Below, piece after piece: positions 15,457-23,940 of a stretch of 64,000 nucleotides of DNA. Each line of letters opens with the position of its first letter. Positions within the stretch are counted from its first letter, which is position 1. The stretch is from Treponema bryantii (GTDB taxonomy: Bacteria; Spirochaetota; Spirochaetia; Treponematales; Treponemataceae): assembly GCF_900113965.1 (NCBI RefSeq), contig NZ_FORI01000001.1, positions 451,477 to 515,476 of the forward strand. The letters are read 5' to 3'. The translations under genes and the position numbers were made by a program. A model generated the notes under the pieces. It saw only the letters and a program-made list of their open reading frames with translations. It made no database searches and was not told the DNA's origin.

Positions 15457-15588
15457 GACATTTTATAATTGAAAAGTTAAAACACATTAGACGACAAAGA
15501 GGTCGTAGATATAAATCTTCTTTTGGAAGATTTGTGTCTACGGCCTCTTTTTTTTTGCTCCGGTTTTGCAGCCGGGGAAGGAGGCCGC
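15455..15588 (+). promoter_or_regulatory. dapF promoter and leader hairpin of the GGCAAAGAGGTCG type
   Basis: TTGACA (15455-15460), 17 bases, TAAAAC (15478-15483). The hairpin has arms AAAGAGGTCGTAGA (15496-15509) and TCTACGGCCTCTTT (15537-15550) with a nested AAATCTTC/GAAGATTT stem, followed by nine T. Then CCGG/CCGG and GGAAGGAGG precede the dapF ATG. The outer stem is nearly the same as in asnB and gltB. Confidence 0.75.
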
Positions 15589-16509
15589 ATGAAGTTTACA
15601 AAAATGCATGGTTGTGGAAACGACTATATTTATTTTGATTGTACGAAGAATGATTTTCCGGGCGGAGCTGAAGGCGAAAAGCAGGCAGCCATAAAGTTGT
15701 CTGATCGTCATTTTGGAATCGGCGGTGATGGAATCATTATCATCAAAAAAGGTACTAAGGCTGATTTTGAAATGGTGATGTACAATGCCGACGGAAGCCG
15801 AAGCCAGATGTGTGGCAATGGAATCCGTTGTGTTGGAAAATATGTTTATGATGCAGGTTACACTAAGGAATGCGGAAGTGCCTGTGGCCGCGAGTTTACT
15901 GCTGAATCTATGGGCGCTGTAAAAAAACTAACGGTAGTTAGTGGAGAGCCAGGGGATAAGGTGACTAAGCTTTCGGTTGATATGGGACGCCCGATTCTGG
16001 AAGCGGAAAAGATTCCGGTGGATATAAATGTGGTTTCGATACGGCCTTCGGCCTACTCAACCACCGATGAGAGTCACGTAATTTCCTATCCTCTGACTAT
16101 CGGCGGTGTTGAATACAAAACTACCTGCGTTTCAATGGGAAATCCTCATGCGGTTGTGTTCATTGATAAAAAGCCTTCTGAGTTTCCAGTTTGCGAAATT
16201 GGGCCGCTTTTTGAAAACGACAAGTTTTTCCCGGAACGAACAAATACAGAGTTTGCTTACGTTGAAGACCGTCGCACAATCTGGATGCGGGTCTGGGAGC
16301 GAGGAACAGGCGAGACTCTTGCCTGTGGAACCGGGACCTGTGCAACTGTTGTAGCGGCAATTCTGAACGGCCTTGTTGATGCGGGTGAGAAAATTACTGT
16401 GCATCTGCTTGGTGGAGATCTTGAGATTCAGTGGAGCGGTAACGAAACAGACAGCGTATTTATGACGGGTCCGGCAGAAAATGTTTTCACAGGTGATGTT
16501 GAATTATAG
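15589..16509 (+). CDS. dapF: Diaminopimelate epimerase
   Basis: 306 residues; converts LL- to meso-diaminopimelate for lysine and peptidoglycan. N-terminal MKFTKMHGCGNDY, the first catalytic cysteine in MCGNGIRCVGKY (about residue 73) and the second in ETLACGTGTCATV (about residue 245) are all present. The ATG at 15589 lies behind AAGGAGG; the longer frame from 15523 starts inside the leader hairpin. A 36-base palindromic repeat (16030-16065) adds about 12 residues (VVSIRPSAYSTTDE) in the loop between the halves. Next gene dapL follows after nine bases, so both depend on the leader hairpin. Confidence 0.95.
   Translation: MKFTKMHGCGNDYIYFDCTKNDFPGGAEGEKQAAIKLSDRHFGIGGDGIIIIKKGTKADFEMVMYNADGSRSQMCGNGIRCVGKYVYDAGYTKECGSACGREFTAESMGAVKKLTVVSGEPGDKVTKLSVDMGRPILEAEKIPVDINVVSIRPSAYSTTDESHVISYPLTIGGVEYKTTCVSMGNPHAVVFIDKKPSEFPVCEIGPLFENDKFFPERTNTEFAYVEDRRTIWMRVWERGTGETLACGTGTCATVVAAILNGLVDAGEKITVHLLGGDLEIQWSGNETDSVFMTGPAENVFTGDVEL
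16030..16065. repeat. Palindromic repeat (type B) inside dapF
   Basis: GTGGTTTCGATACGG, CCTTCGG, CCTACTCAACCACC in order: outer arms GTGGTT and AACCAC, inner CGGCC/GGCC. It is the reverse-complement form of the carA copy at 14366, and 36 bases (12 codons) long. Confidence 0.82.
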
Positions 16510-16518
16510 GAGAATAAA

Positions 16519-17718
16519 ATGAAAATCAACAAAAACTTTTTAGACTTGGAGGCGAGCTACCTCTTTTCTACAGTAAATAAAAAGACCCGCGAGTTCATCG
16601 CATCACACCCGGACAGCGATGTTATTAAGCTTTCGATTGGTGATGTTACAAAGCCTCTCTGCCCGGTTGTAATCGATGCAATGCACAAGGCAGTGGATGA
16701 AATGGCTGATGAGAAAACTTTCCGCGGATATCCGCCAGAGCAGGGATACGATTTTGTTCGCGAAAAGATTCTGGAATGGGATTACACTAAGCGCGGAATC
16801 GACATCAAGCTCGATGAGATTTTCCTTTCTGATGGTGCTAAGTCAGACTGCGGAAACATCGGCGATATTTTTGCAACTGATAACACTGTTGCAATTTGTG
16901 ACCCGGTTTATCCTGTTTACATTGACACAAATATTATGAACGGCCGTAAGGACAAAATTATAATTCTTCCTTGCAGCGCCGAGACTAACTTCCTGCCTGC
17001 GCTCCCGGCAGAGGGCGATGCTGTTCCTGATATCATTTATCTGTGTTTCCCGAATAACCCGACCGGAACTGTGGCTCCTAAGAACTATCTCAAGCAGTGG
17101 GTAGATTATGCAAACGCTCATCACAGCCTGATTCTTTTTGATTCTGCATACGAAGCGTTTGTTACAGAACCTGATGTTCCAAAATCTATTTATGAAATCG
17201 AAGGTGCAAAGTCATGCGCTATTGAACTTCGTTCGTTCTCAAAGACTGCGGGCTTTACAGGTTTGCGCTGTGGTTACACAGTAGTTCCTCACGAACTTGT
17301 TTTTGACGGCACTGAGTTGAATGCGCTTTGGTTCCGCCGCCAGTCAACAAAGTTCAATGGTGTCTCATACGTTACCCAGCGTGCTGCCGAGGCAATTTAT
17401 TCTGAAGAAGGCCAGAAACAGATTCAGGAAAATCTTTCGTTCTACCGCGAAAACGCACGCCTGATTTTTGAAGGCGTAAGTGCGGCAGGCTTTAAGGCTT
17501 TTGGTGGAAAGAACTCTCCATACGTGTGGCTTCAGATTCCGGAAGGCTTTACAAGCTGGAGCTTCTTCGACGAACTTCTCGAAGAGTGCCAGGTAGTTGG
17601 AACTCCGGGAAGCGGCTTTGGAAAGATGGGCGAGGGCTACCTCCGCCTTACAGGCTTTGGCAGCCGCGAAAGAACAATCGAAGCAATCGAAAGAATTAAA
17701 GCTTCTTTCGGTCGTTAA
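16519..17718 (+). CDS. dapL: LL-diaminopimelate aminotransferase
   Basis: 399 residues, the usual DapL length. It makes LL-diaminopimelate directly from tetrahydrodipicolinate, bypassing DapC/D/E. N-terminal [32 protein letters not shown] and the YPPEQGY segment are DapL-specific; the PLP lysine sits in [16 protein letters not shown] (about residue 244). It starts nine bases after dapF behind AGGAG, so lysine synthesis here runs DapL then DapF. Its 3' end overlaps the convergent DUF3021 gene by 23 bases. Confidence 0.95.
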   Translation: MKINKNFLDLEASYLFSTVNKKTREFIASHPDSDVIKLSIGDVTKPLCPVVIDAMHKAVDEMADEKTFRGYPPEQGYDFVREKILEWDYTKRGIDIKLDEIFLSDGAKSDCGNIGDIFATDNTVAICDPVYPVYIDTNIMNGRKDKIIILPCSAETNFLPALPAEGDAVPDIIYLCFPNNPTGTVAPKNYLKQWVDYANAHHSLILFDSAYEAFVTEPDVPKSIYEIEGAKSCAIELRSFSKTAGFTGLRCGYTVVPHELVFDGTELNALWFRRQSTKFNGVSYVTQRAAEAIYSEEGQKQIQENLSFYRENARLIFEGVSAAGFKAFGGKNSPYVWLQIPEGFTSWSFFDELLEECQVVGTPGSGFGKMGEGYLRLTGFGSRERTIEAIERIKASFGR

Positions 17719-18142
17719 GTTTCTGGTTTATCTTTTTGGCTTCATTGAAGTCGACAAGATAAACCAGCAGAGTTACAACAAAGTAGACTACGATAAACAT
17801 AATCTCCATCGCCACAAGCGAGGGGATTTCTTTTTTAAACCAGCCAAGGTTCAGACCAATCAAAAGGAGTACTGCATTCAAAATCAGAAAATAAAAAATC
17901 TGAACAATCGCAATCAGCTTTGCGCTCATATTTTTTTTGATGTAGAAAACTCCAAATCCAACACCCGAGGTGAGTCCCATCAGAAGAACGCCGGCAATAT
18001 CTTCAAGCCCGAAGCGGATTGTTTTTGCATCGCCTGCGAGTATTGAAGAAATCGTTATGATAATAAAAATCATAGTTACGACGCGGGTGGTGATATTTAT
18101 CATTTCAGAAATCATTTCATGTTTATTATCAGAAACTTTCAT
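17696..18142 (-). CDS. DUF3021 membrane protein
   Basis: 148 residues with four predicted membrane spans (about 17-36, 47-67, 77-100 and 109-130). The pairing with a LytTR regulator whose stop codon overlaps its start (ATGA) is the typical DUF3021 arrangement. In Firmicutes these pairs regulate membrane or bacteriocin-related genes, with the DUF3021 protein probably controlling the regulator. It is the last gene of the minus-strand run from 21006. Confidence 0.8.
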   Translation of the reverse strand: MKVSDNKHEMISEMINITTRVVTMIFIIITISSILAGDAKTIRFGLEDIAGVLLMGLTSGVGFGVFYIKKNMSAKLIAIVQIFYFLILNAVLLLIGLNLGWFKKEIPSLVAMEIMFIVVYFVVTLLVYLVDFNEAKKINQKLNDRKKL

Positions 18143-18576
18143 AAGCCGAGTAACTCCTTGAGTGTGTTTAAATAATTTCGTGAAATCACAACCTTGTAGC
18201 CGTTCTGTAAAATAGCTTCAAAGCGTCCGCCGAAAATCGGAGCAAGGCTGTCGATTTTATCCAGATTCACGATGACTGCCTTATTGGCACGGAAGAAGAT
18301 ATTTGCAGGCAGCTCCTCTTCCAGCTGGTATAATTTAGATCGAGTTTCATAAACACAGTCTTTGGTGTAAGCAAAAACCGAGTCATCAACAGATTCAAAA
18401 TAAAGAACTTCCTCCGGCTCAACAAAAACGATTTTGGAATCCTTGTAAAAATTCATTTTGCCCTTGCTGCCCTTAAACTGATTAATCAGCTTGGTGAGGC
18501 TATCATCTAGGTAATCGCATTTTACAATCAGCTCGTCTTCTTCGCCGGCCTGTTTTTCAAGAATAGTAACTTTCAT
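18139..18576 (-). CDS. LytTR-domain transcriptional regulator
   Basis: 145 residues. The C-terminal LytTR DNA-binding domain (FVEPEEVLYFESVDDSVFAYT, KLYQLEEELP, FRANKAVIVNLDKIDSL, VVISRNYLNTLKELL) is complete. The N-terminal 45 residues are not a receiver domain, so it is a stand-alone LytTR protein. Its stop overlaps DUF3021 by four bases. It probably acts on its own operon, as such pairs often do. Confidence 0.87.
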   Translation of the reverse strand: MKVTILEKQAGEEDELIVKCDYLDDSLTKLINQFKGSKGKMNFYKDSKIVFVEPEEVLYFESVDDSVFAYTKDCVYETRSKLYQLEEELPANIFFRANKAVIVNLDKIDSLAPIFGGRFEAILQNGYKVVISRNYLNTLKELLGL

Positions 18577-18601
18577 TATGAATCTATTGTAACATCAATT
18601 T

Positions 18602-19141
18602 TTAGTTTTTCATATTGATTTCAAATGAAGCCTCATCATCTTCAAAAATAATCGTGTGGTGAGTTGTTGCGGCACCTAGAACTTTCTGCAGCCGCTTGTC
18701 CTGAAGAGGAATACGGAGCTTGAGCTGAGAGTTATCGTTCAGAATATAAAGCTCTGTGTTGCAGATGTAATTTCCGTTGTTGTCGTAAACGCGTCCTTCA
18801 TTATTTTGAATCTGAACTTCGAAAACTTCCGGCAGTTCAATTTTGATTTTGAAGTTCTGCTTGTCTGCAATCACTCCTTCCTTAAAGTCCAGAACGAGCT
18901 GCCAGTATTCGGCGTTCTGCTGCCACTTTGCATTTGTGACAGGCTTGTGAACGGTGTAGCGTGCAAGCTGTGGTGCACCGGTCGGTTCTGTAATCACCTT
19001 TGCAATATCCCCTCCGGTATAAGAGGGATGAACATGAAGCACTTTTCCAAGCGCATCAGAAAGATTTGAGGATGCCATAAAGAAAATCGCAATTCCCCAG
19101 AAGCAGACGATTGTAATAAAAAGCTTTTTCAGTTTTCTCAT
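18602..19141 (-). CDS. Membrane-anchored extracytoplasmic protein of a redox operon
   Basis: 179 residues. One N-terminal membrane span or signal anchor (KLFITIVCFWGIAIFFMASS), then a beta-rich domain with no recognised family. The start at ATG 19141 overlaps the stop of the 4Fe-4S gene by four bases, so the much longer open frame to 19399 is a shadow of that gene. Coupling to a polyferredoxin membrane protein suggests an exported partner of the same complex; the function is unknown. Confidence 0.72.
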   Translation of the reverse strand: MRKLKKLFITIVCFWGIAIFFMASSNLSDALGKVLHVHPSYTGGDIAKVITEPTGAPQLARYTVHKPVTNAKWQQNAEYWQLVLDFKEGVIADKQNFKIKIELPEVFEVQIQNNEGRVYDNNGNYICNTELYILNDNSQLKLRIPLQDKRLQKVLGAATTHHTIIFEDDEASFEINMKN

Positions 19142-20343
19142 TTTGCACCTCCAGAAATTATTGCGGCGAGCGGGCTGAAAATCAGATTGAGGGCTTTTAC
19201 CATAAAACCGGAAGACATGATTACCGAGAAGGTGAAGGCAGCGTATCGGAAAAGCTGTGCTGGCTGCAAAAGCTCCTGAATTACGCGACCGAACTTTGTT
19301 TTTGGAGCTGATGATTTTGAGCCGCAGTTGCAGCCGCCTTTTTTCAGATTGAAACGGAATTCGTAAGAGATTGCTTTGTTCGGGCAGGCACCGATACATT
19401 CACCGCATTTTGCACAGGTGAGTTCCGGACGGCCTTTTTTATCCTGAATTGTTTTGATGTCGATTGCGCAGAACGGGCAGGCAGTTGCACACTTCATGCA
19501 GCCCGCACATTTGTCTGTATCAATCTTAATTGCAAAAAAGCTCAGGCGGTCTGTGAGTGAAGCAAAGGCTCCGAATGGACAGAGGGCGCTGCACTGGGTT
19601 CTCTTTTTTGTGAGAATCGGAAGCACGATAACAAGGCCGACAAAAAGTCCTACGAAAAGAATTGTTGCAATCAGACTTGGAATTGAGTTTACAGGACTGT
19701 ACTCTGTGACGAGCTTGAACGGACAGAACCATTCGCAGTAAACGCAGGCAAGCTCACACAAAGACGCAAGTGCGATGAAGAACAGAAAGGCAAAGCTGAA
19801 CTCACGGATCTCTTTGTTTTTTGGAAGCAGGTTGATGCGGCGCTTTTTTCCGATTCGTGAAAAGCCGTCTTCCCATCCGCCGTAAAAGCAAACCCAGCTG
19901 CACCAGCCGCGGCCGATTGTGATTGTGCAGATAAGCCAGATTAAAAACATGCTTGCAACTGCTGCGTAGTGGCCGGTAATTCTTGCAGGGAAGATGATTG
20001 ATTTTGTAATCAGAAGAGGAATGAGTACCTGTGGAATTGCGATGTGACAGAAGGGCAGTTCAGAGTTGCTCATTGCCTGATTTGTGATTGCCATGCTTCC
20101 GCGCTCTGCATATAAATCTGAAATGAAGGCGATGCAGAAGCCTACTGCAAAAATAGTCTGGAAGATGCGGCGGTAGATTGTTCCGCTTCCGGTTCGTTTG
20201 CGCTCAGAAAAAGTCATTCTCACATAAAGGAAGAAGAGGAAGGCTCCCCAGACAATTGCGGCAGGTGCAAAGCCGTTTGAAAAAACTACGAAAATCAAAA
20301 TTGTGAAGAACATTAAAAAAGATAAGATAATGCTTGAAATCAT
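19138..20343 (-). CDS. NapH/CcoG-like membrane polyferredoxin
   Basis: 401 residues. At least five membrane spans are followed by CELACVYCEWFCPF and CSALCPFGAF cysteine motifs, then two classical 4Fe-4S sites (CAGCMKCATACPFC near residue 280 and CAKCGECIGACPNKAI near 310). This is the pattern of NapH/NosR/CcoG proteins, which move electrons across or along the membrane. The C-terminal GGCNCGS adds another cysteine cluster. With a TauE/SafE-like or CcdA-like protein upstream and an exported protein downstream, it probably feeds reducing power to an extracytoplasmic acceptor. Confidence 0.82.
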   Translation of the reverse strand: MISSIILSFLMFFTILIFVVFSNGFAPAAIVWGAFLFFLYVRMTFSERKRTGSGTIYRRIFQTIFAVGFCIAFISDLYAERGSMAITNQAMSNSELPFCHIAIPQVLIPLLITKSIIFPARITGHYAAVASMFLIWLICTITIGRGWCSWVCFYGGWEDGFSRIGKKRRINLLPKNKEIREFSFAFLFFIALASLCELACVYCEWFCPFKLVTEYSPVNSIPSLIATILFVGLFVGLVIVLPILTKKRTQCSALCPFGAFASLTDRLSFFAIKIDTDKCAGCMKCATACPFCAIDIKTIQDKKGRPELTCAKCGECIGACPNKAISYEFRFNLKKGGCNCGSKSSAPKTKFGRVIQELLQPAQLFRYAAFTFSVIMSSGFMVKALNLIFSPLAAIISGGAK

Positions 20344-20361
20344 TTTGTACCTCTCAAAAAA

Positions 20362-21006
20362 TTAACCGAAGAGCAGCGGAATCAGGCCGAGCATGAAAAT
20401 AAAGTACAGGCTTATCAAAAGCTGTGCGATTCGGGAAATCTGTCTGATGATGCCGACTCTTTTTGTGATGAACGGAATGCCGAGTAGTGGAATAAAGAAT
20501 GGCAGGGTTCCGATATAGAAAAATACAAAGTAGAAAAGGCCTGTGATACCGTGGCCGCCGAAAATTGAGCGGGTCATTGCAGTCCAGAGTGGCGGGCAGA
20601 TGTGAAGTCCAACGGCGAGGCCTGCGACAACTGCGGTTACCCAGTCGTTTCCGATGTGGCGGAGCTTTGGAACCTTGCAGCCCTGGTGTGAACAGCCCCA
20701 AGGGAATCTTACACCGAGTGAATTACACAGGAGGATGAGTCCGCTGAAGATGTAGGCGAAGAGAGAAAGCTTTCTTGCGAATACCGGGTCGATGTAGTCG
20801 TTTACGAGATAACCGAGGCCCGCGAAAACTGCGCCGAGGATAAAATAGGTTACGAGGCGAGCTGCGAGAAATGCGCCTGTGAGGCCGGCATTACGTTTGT
20901 AGCCCGGATTTTCTGTGCCGCATAAAAACGGAATGAGCACTGGGCCGCAGTACATTGAACAGTAGGTGCCGGTTGAGGCGCCTAGTAAGATTGCTTCTAA
21001 AATCAT
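20362..21006 (-). CDS. TauE/SafE or cytochrome c biogenesis (CcdA/DsbD-like) membrane protein
   Basis: 214 residues, about six membrane spans. Two cysteine-bearing helix motifs, GTYCSMYCGPVLIPF near residue 12 and GLHICPPLWTAM near residue 120, resemble the paired cysteine-proline motifs of CcdA/DsbD-type thiol transporters. A cytoplasmic WGCSHQGCK loop adds two cysteines. Start ATG 21006 lies behind AAGGAG; the longer frame to 21174 has no ribosome binding site. It heads the operon with the polyferredoxin. Confidence 0.75.
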   Translation of the reverse strand: MILEAILLGASTGTYCSMYCGPVLIPFLCGTENPGYKRNAGLTGAFLAARLVTYFILGAVFAGLGYLVNDYIDPVFARKLSLFAYIFSGLILLCNSLGVRFPWGCSHQGCKVPKLRHIGNDWVTAVVAGLAVGLHICPPLWTAMTRSIFGGHGITGLFYFVFFYIGTLPFFIPLLGIPFITKRVGIIRQISRIAQLLISLYFIFMLGLIPLLFG

Positions 21007-21208
21007 GGGATCTCCTTGAGCAGCCGTGTGCCCGAGAATTCTCGGTGTTCGGCCGTTTTGTAAGTCTGTTTTCATAATAAGGGCGGCTGGCCCTGCGCAC
21101 AATACGGTTTTCGGCAAGATGCAGGATAGGGGGTGTAAGATGCATACGGGCGGGGTGAAAAAGTGTCGCCACATAACAAAAAATTATGTTTCTATAAATA
21201 ATAACATA

Positions 21209-21237
21209 TTGACGAAATATTTTCCTTTCGCTAGTAT
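21209..21237 (+). promoter_or_regulatory. Promoter of the pheA leader
   Basis: TTGACG (21209-21214), exactly 17 bases, TAGTAT (21232-21237). The predicted start near 21244 is at the ATG of the Phe-rich leader peptide, so that peptide would be read from a leaderless mRNA end. Confidence 0.7.
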
Positions 21238-21244
21238 TGCAGCA

Positions 21245-21337
21245 ATGATTTTTGGAATTTCATTTTTTACATTTGCTTTCTTCTCATTTTTTGCCTTTTA
21301 CTTTTTTGGCAAGAGATGCGTTGTACGAAAAGCATAG
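21245..21337 (+). CDS. pheL: Phe-rich leader peptide controlling pheA
   Basis: ATG 21245 to TAG 21337 gives 30 residues beginning MIFGISFFTF and ending KRCVVRKA. Eleven of the first 21 residues are Phe, with a Tyr among them. It sits between a good promoter and the terminator hairpin before pheA. This is the layout of the enterobacterial pheL attenuator. When charged tRNA-Phe is scarce, ribosomes would stall on the Phe codons and allow read-through. There is no Shine-Dalgarno. The seven bases between the -10 box and the ATG fit leaderless translation. The role is inferred from composition and position, both of which are directly visible. Confidence 0.85.
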   Translation: MIFGISFFTFAFFSFFAFYFFGKRCVVRKA

Positions 21338-21402
21338 AATGTAGAAAATACAGCTGATACAAAAAGCGGTTCTATCTTTTCGGGTAGAACCGCTTTTTTT
21401 TT
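21334..21402 (+). terminator. pheA attenuator: terminator and competing antiterminator
   Basis: Terminator arms AAAAAGCGGTTCTA (21361-21374) and TAGAACCGCTTTTT (21385-21398), then more T to 21402. ATAGAA (21334-21339), which covers the leader-peptide stop codon, can pair with TTCTAT (21370-21375) in the terminator's first arm. A ribosome at the stop would block that pairing and favour termination; stalling upstream would free it. Confidence 0.78.
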
Positions 21403-21412
21403 CGGAGGTTTT

Positions 21413-22222
21413 ATGAAAATAGCATATAGCGGAATTGAAGGCGCATTCGCTCACATCGCGGCACGTCGGATTTTCCCCGAGCAGGAGCTGCAGTCGTATG
21501 GAGATTTCCGCTCGGCTTATGAGGCGGTGGAGAAGGGGGATTGCGACTACGCCGTTCTTCCGATAGAGAATTCTTATGCCGGCGAAGTTGGCCAGGTTAC
21601 GGACCTTATGTTCCAGGGCTCGCTTTTTGTGAACGGCGTTTATACGCTGAACGTGATGCAGAACCTGCTCGGGGTAAAGGGCGCTCGCGTGGAGAGCGTG
21701 CGGAAGGTTGTGAGTCACCCGCAGGCGCTGGAGCAGAGCGGGGAGTTTATTGCGGCGCACGGTTTTGCTGTCGAGGAGGCGGTGAATACGGCGCGGGCGG
21801 CGAAGATGGTGGCGGAGCTCGGGGACCCTTCAGTTGCCGCGATTGCGAGCGCGGACACTGCGGCTTTGTATGGGCTTGAGATTCTGGAGCCTGGCATAAA
21901 TGGTCATCAGGACAACTCAACCCGTTTTGCGATTCTTTCAAAAAAAGAAGGAGAGAGAGTAGAAACCGGTTCAGACAACAACACTTTTATCTTGATGTTC
22001 GCGGTGAAGAATGAAGCGGGCGCTCTGGTAAAAGTTTTGAACAAGCTCGGCGAGTTCGGTTACAACATGAGCGTAATTCACAGCCGCCCGCTCAAGGGCC
22101 TGGCCTGGAGCTATTATTTTTACATCGAGGCAGAAGGCGAGTACGGAACTCCGGCTTATCATCAGATGCTCTCGGAGATGAATTATAGATGCGATAAATT
22201 AAAAGTACTGGGGAGATTTTAG
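21413..22222 (+). CDS. pheA: Prephenate dehydratase with ACT domain
   Basis: 269 residues; converts prephenate to phenylpyruvate, the committed step to Phe. The catalytic half has AYSGIEGAFAHIAA and the signature DYAVLPIENSYAGEV (about residue 45) and NSTRFAIL (about 168). The C-terminal ACT domain (about 185-265, EAGALVKVLNKLGEFGYNMS, IHSRP) gives Phe feedback control. No chorismate mutase domain is fused. It starts behind CGGAGG, just after the attenuator T tract, and runs 26 bases before the DAHP synthase gene, so both are under the Phe leader. Confidence 0.95.
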   Translation: MKIAYSGIEGAFAHIAARRIFPEQELQSYGDFRSAYEAVEKGDCDYAVLPIENSYAGEVGQVTDLMFQGSLFVNGVYTLNVMQNLLGVKGARVESVRKVVSHPQALEQSGEFIAAHGFAVEEAVNTARAAKMVAELGDPSVAAIASADTAALYGLEILEPGINGHQDNSTRFAILSKKEGERVETGSDNNTFILMFAVKNEAGALVKVLNKLGEFGYNMSVIHSRPLKGLAWSYYFYIEAEGEYGTPAYHQMLSEMNYRCDKLKVLGRF

Positions 22223-22248
22223 GATATACAATTATGGAGGTTTCAGAA

Positions 22249-23277
22249 ATGAATATGCAGTTTGAAAAAAGATTAGCAATCCCGGCGGAGGTAAAAGAAC
22301 AGTACCCGCTTTCGGGAAAAGTTGGAAAAATAGTTGAGGAGCAGCGTGCGGAATTGCGTGCAGTTTTTGAGGGCCGCTCGAACAAGCTCCTTTTGATTCT
22401 CGGCCCTTGTTCTGCGGATAACGAAGAGGCCGTAATTGATTATATGAATCGCCTTGTGCCGGTTCAGGAAAAGGTAAAAGATAAAATTATGATGGTGCCT
22501 CGCATTTACACAAACAAGCCGCGCACCACTGGCGAAGGCTATAAGGGAATGCTTCATCAGCCGGATCCAAGTCAGAAACCGGATCTTTACAAGGGAATCG
22601 TAGCCTGCCGTCATATGCATATGCGTGCTGTAGAAGAAACCGGTTTTATCTTCGCAGACGAAATGCTTTATCCGGAAAATTATCAGTATCTCGATGATGT
22701 GCTTGGTTACGTAGCCGTAGGCGCCCGCTCAGTAGAAGATCAGCAGCACCGTCTCACAGCCAGCGGTATCGAAGTCCCGGTTGGAATGAAAAACCCTACC
22801 AGCGGCGACTACGCAGTTATGATGAACGCAATCCTTGCCGCTCAGCATCCTCATACATTTATTTACCGCGGTTGGGAAGTCCACTCAGAAGGCAACGAGC
22901 ACTGTCACGCAATCCTCCGCGGTTCAACAGACAAGCACGGCGTTAACCAGCAGAACTACCACTACGAAGACCTGGTCCGCCTTTGCGATGCCTACGACAA
23001 ACGCGAGCTCAAAAATCCGGCCGTCATCATCGACACCAACCACTCGAACTCCAACAAAAATCCGTTCGAGCAGCCCCGCATCATCATGGATGTTCTCAAT
23101 TCCTGCCGCCACAGCGACCGCGTTGCCCGCCTGGTCAAAGGCTTTATGATTGAAAGCTACATCGAAGACGGCTGCCAGAAAATCGGCGAAGGCATCTATG
23201 GCAAATCCATCACCGACCCATGTCTTGGATGGGAAAAAACAGAGCGTCTCATTTATGACATTGCGGAGAAGTTATAA
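22249..23277 (+). CDS. 3-deoxy-7-phosphoheptulonate synthase, class I (AroF/G/H type)
   Basis: 342 residues; condenses phosphoenolpyruvate and erythrose 4-phosphate, first step of the shikimate pathway. Motifs: LLILGPCSADNEEA (about residue 50), PRIYTNKPRTTGEGYKG (about 83-99), GMKNPTSGD (about 180) and the metal site around IDTNHSNSNKNP (about 265). I prefer ATG 22249 because GGAGG (22236-22240) lies eight bases upstream. The ATG at 22234 precedes that site. It is probably co-transcribed with pheA, which would couple shikimate entry to Phe supply. Confidence 0.94.
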   Translation: MNMQFEKRLAIPAEVKEQYPLSGKVGKIVEEQRAELRAVFEGRSNKLLLILGPCSADNEEAVIDYMNRLVPVQEKVKDKIMMVPRIYTNKPRTTGEGYKGMLHQPDPSQKPDLYKGIVACRHMHMRAVEETGFIFADEMLYPENYQYLDDVLGYVAVGARSVEDQQHRLTASGIEVPVGMKNPTSGDYAVMMNAILAAQHPHTFIYRGWEVHSEGNEHCHAILRGSTDKHGVNQQNYHYEDLVRLCDAYDKRELKNPAVIIDTNHSNSNKNPFEQPRIIMDVLNSCRHSDRVARLVKGFMIESYIEDGCQKIGEGIYGKSITDPCLGWEKTERLIYDIAEKL

Positions 23278-23373
23278 TTAAAACAACTGAGAGTTGGAAA
23301 AAAATAAAAATAAATTATTAGACCTAGAATCTGATATCAGTTATGATATGTAAAAAAATTGTGAGGTAGAAAA

Positions 23374-23868
23374 ATGCATTTTACTTATTGTCCACATTGT
23401 GGAACTAAATTAACTGGTAAAGAAATTGGTGATGAAGGAATTATCCCATATTGTGAAAATTGTAAAATTCCTTTATGGGATATGTTCACAACCAGTATCA
23501 TTACAGCGGTGGTCAACGAATGTGGAGAGATAGCTTTATTAAAGCAGAATTATGTATCGACTACAAAATATGTATGTGTTGCTGGAATTATGAAGATTGG
23601 AGAATCTGCAGAAGATACTGTTGTTCGGGAAGTAAAAGAAGAAATTGGACAGGATGTTAAATCGCTGCAGTTTATAAAAAGTTATCCTTATGAGAAACGT
23701 GGAATGCTGATGTTGGGCTATAAGGCAAATGTCTCAAAACAATCCTTAAAATTATCCGGTGAAGTTGATTCTGCACAATGGGTAAAACTTGGAGAAGCTC
23801 TATCACTTCTGCGAGAAGGCAGCATAGGCTGGCAGCTGGTAAAAACAATTAGTGAAGAAAAAAAATAA
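23374..23868 (+). CDS. NUDIX hydrolase with N-terminal zinc ribbon
   Basis: 164 residues. A zinc ribbon with CPHC (residues 6-9) and CENC (residues 29-32) precedes the Nudix domain. The Nudix box GIMKIGESAEDTVVREVKEE then IGQ (about 76-98) has the REXXEE glutamates, with Q where the last hydrophobic residue is usual. The layout is like NudC but shorter, lacking the N-terminal NudC domain. A nucleotide diphosphate or ADP-ribose type substrate is likely; the exact one cannot be told. The 96 bases upstream hold only AT-rich sequence and a GTGAGG ribosome binding site. Confidence 0.87.
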   Translation: MHFTYCPHCGTKLTGKEIGDEGIIPYCENCKIPLWDMFTTSIITAVVNECGEIALLKQNYVSTTKYVCVAGIMKIGESAEDTVVREVKEEIGQDVKSLQFIKSYPYEKRGMLMLGYKANVSKQSLKLSGEVDSAQWVKLGEALSLLREGSIGWQLVKTISEEKK

Positions 23869-23880
23869 TTTTCTTTTATG

Positions 23881-23928
23881 TTGTTTCTGTTGACAGAAAC
23901 AATGTTATATGTTACTATCTATAGTAAC
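23881..23928 (+). promoter_or_regulatory. Promoter of the ECF S component, with two palindromes
   Basis: TTGACA (23890-23895), 17 bases, TACTAT (23913-23918). The -35 box sits in the centre of a 10-base perfect palindrome (23881-23890 / 23893-23902, TTGTTTCTGT). The -10 box lies in a second one, GTTACTAT-CT-ATAGTAAC (23911-23928). Both are placed to block RNA polymerase if bound by a repressor. Confidence 0.65.
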
Positions 23929-23940
23929 GAGGTAAACAAA

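Noticed and set aside
18602-19399. Long minus-strand 265-codon frame
   Set aside because: Its first 86 codons are the antisense frame of the 4Fe-4S gene; the real start is ATG 19141 with a 4-base overlap.
21715-21941. Minus-strand frames inside pheA
   Set aside because: They arise from the high-G+C stretch of pheA and have no ribosome binding site or homology.
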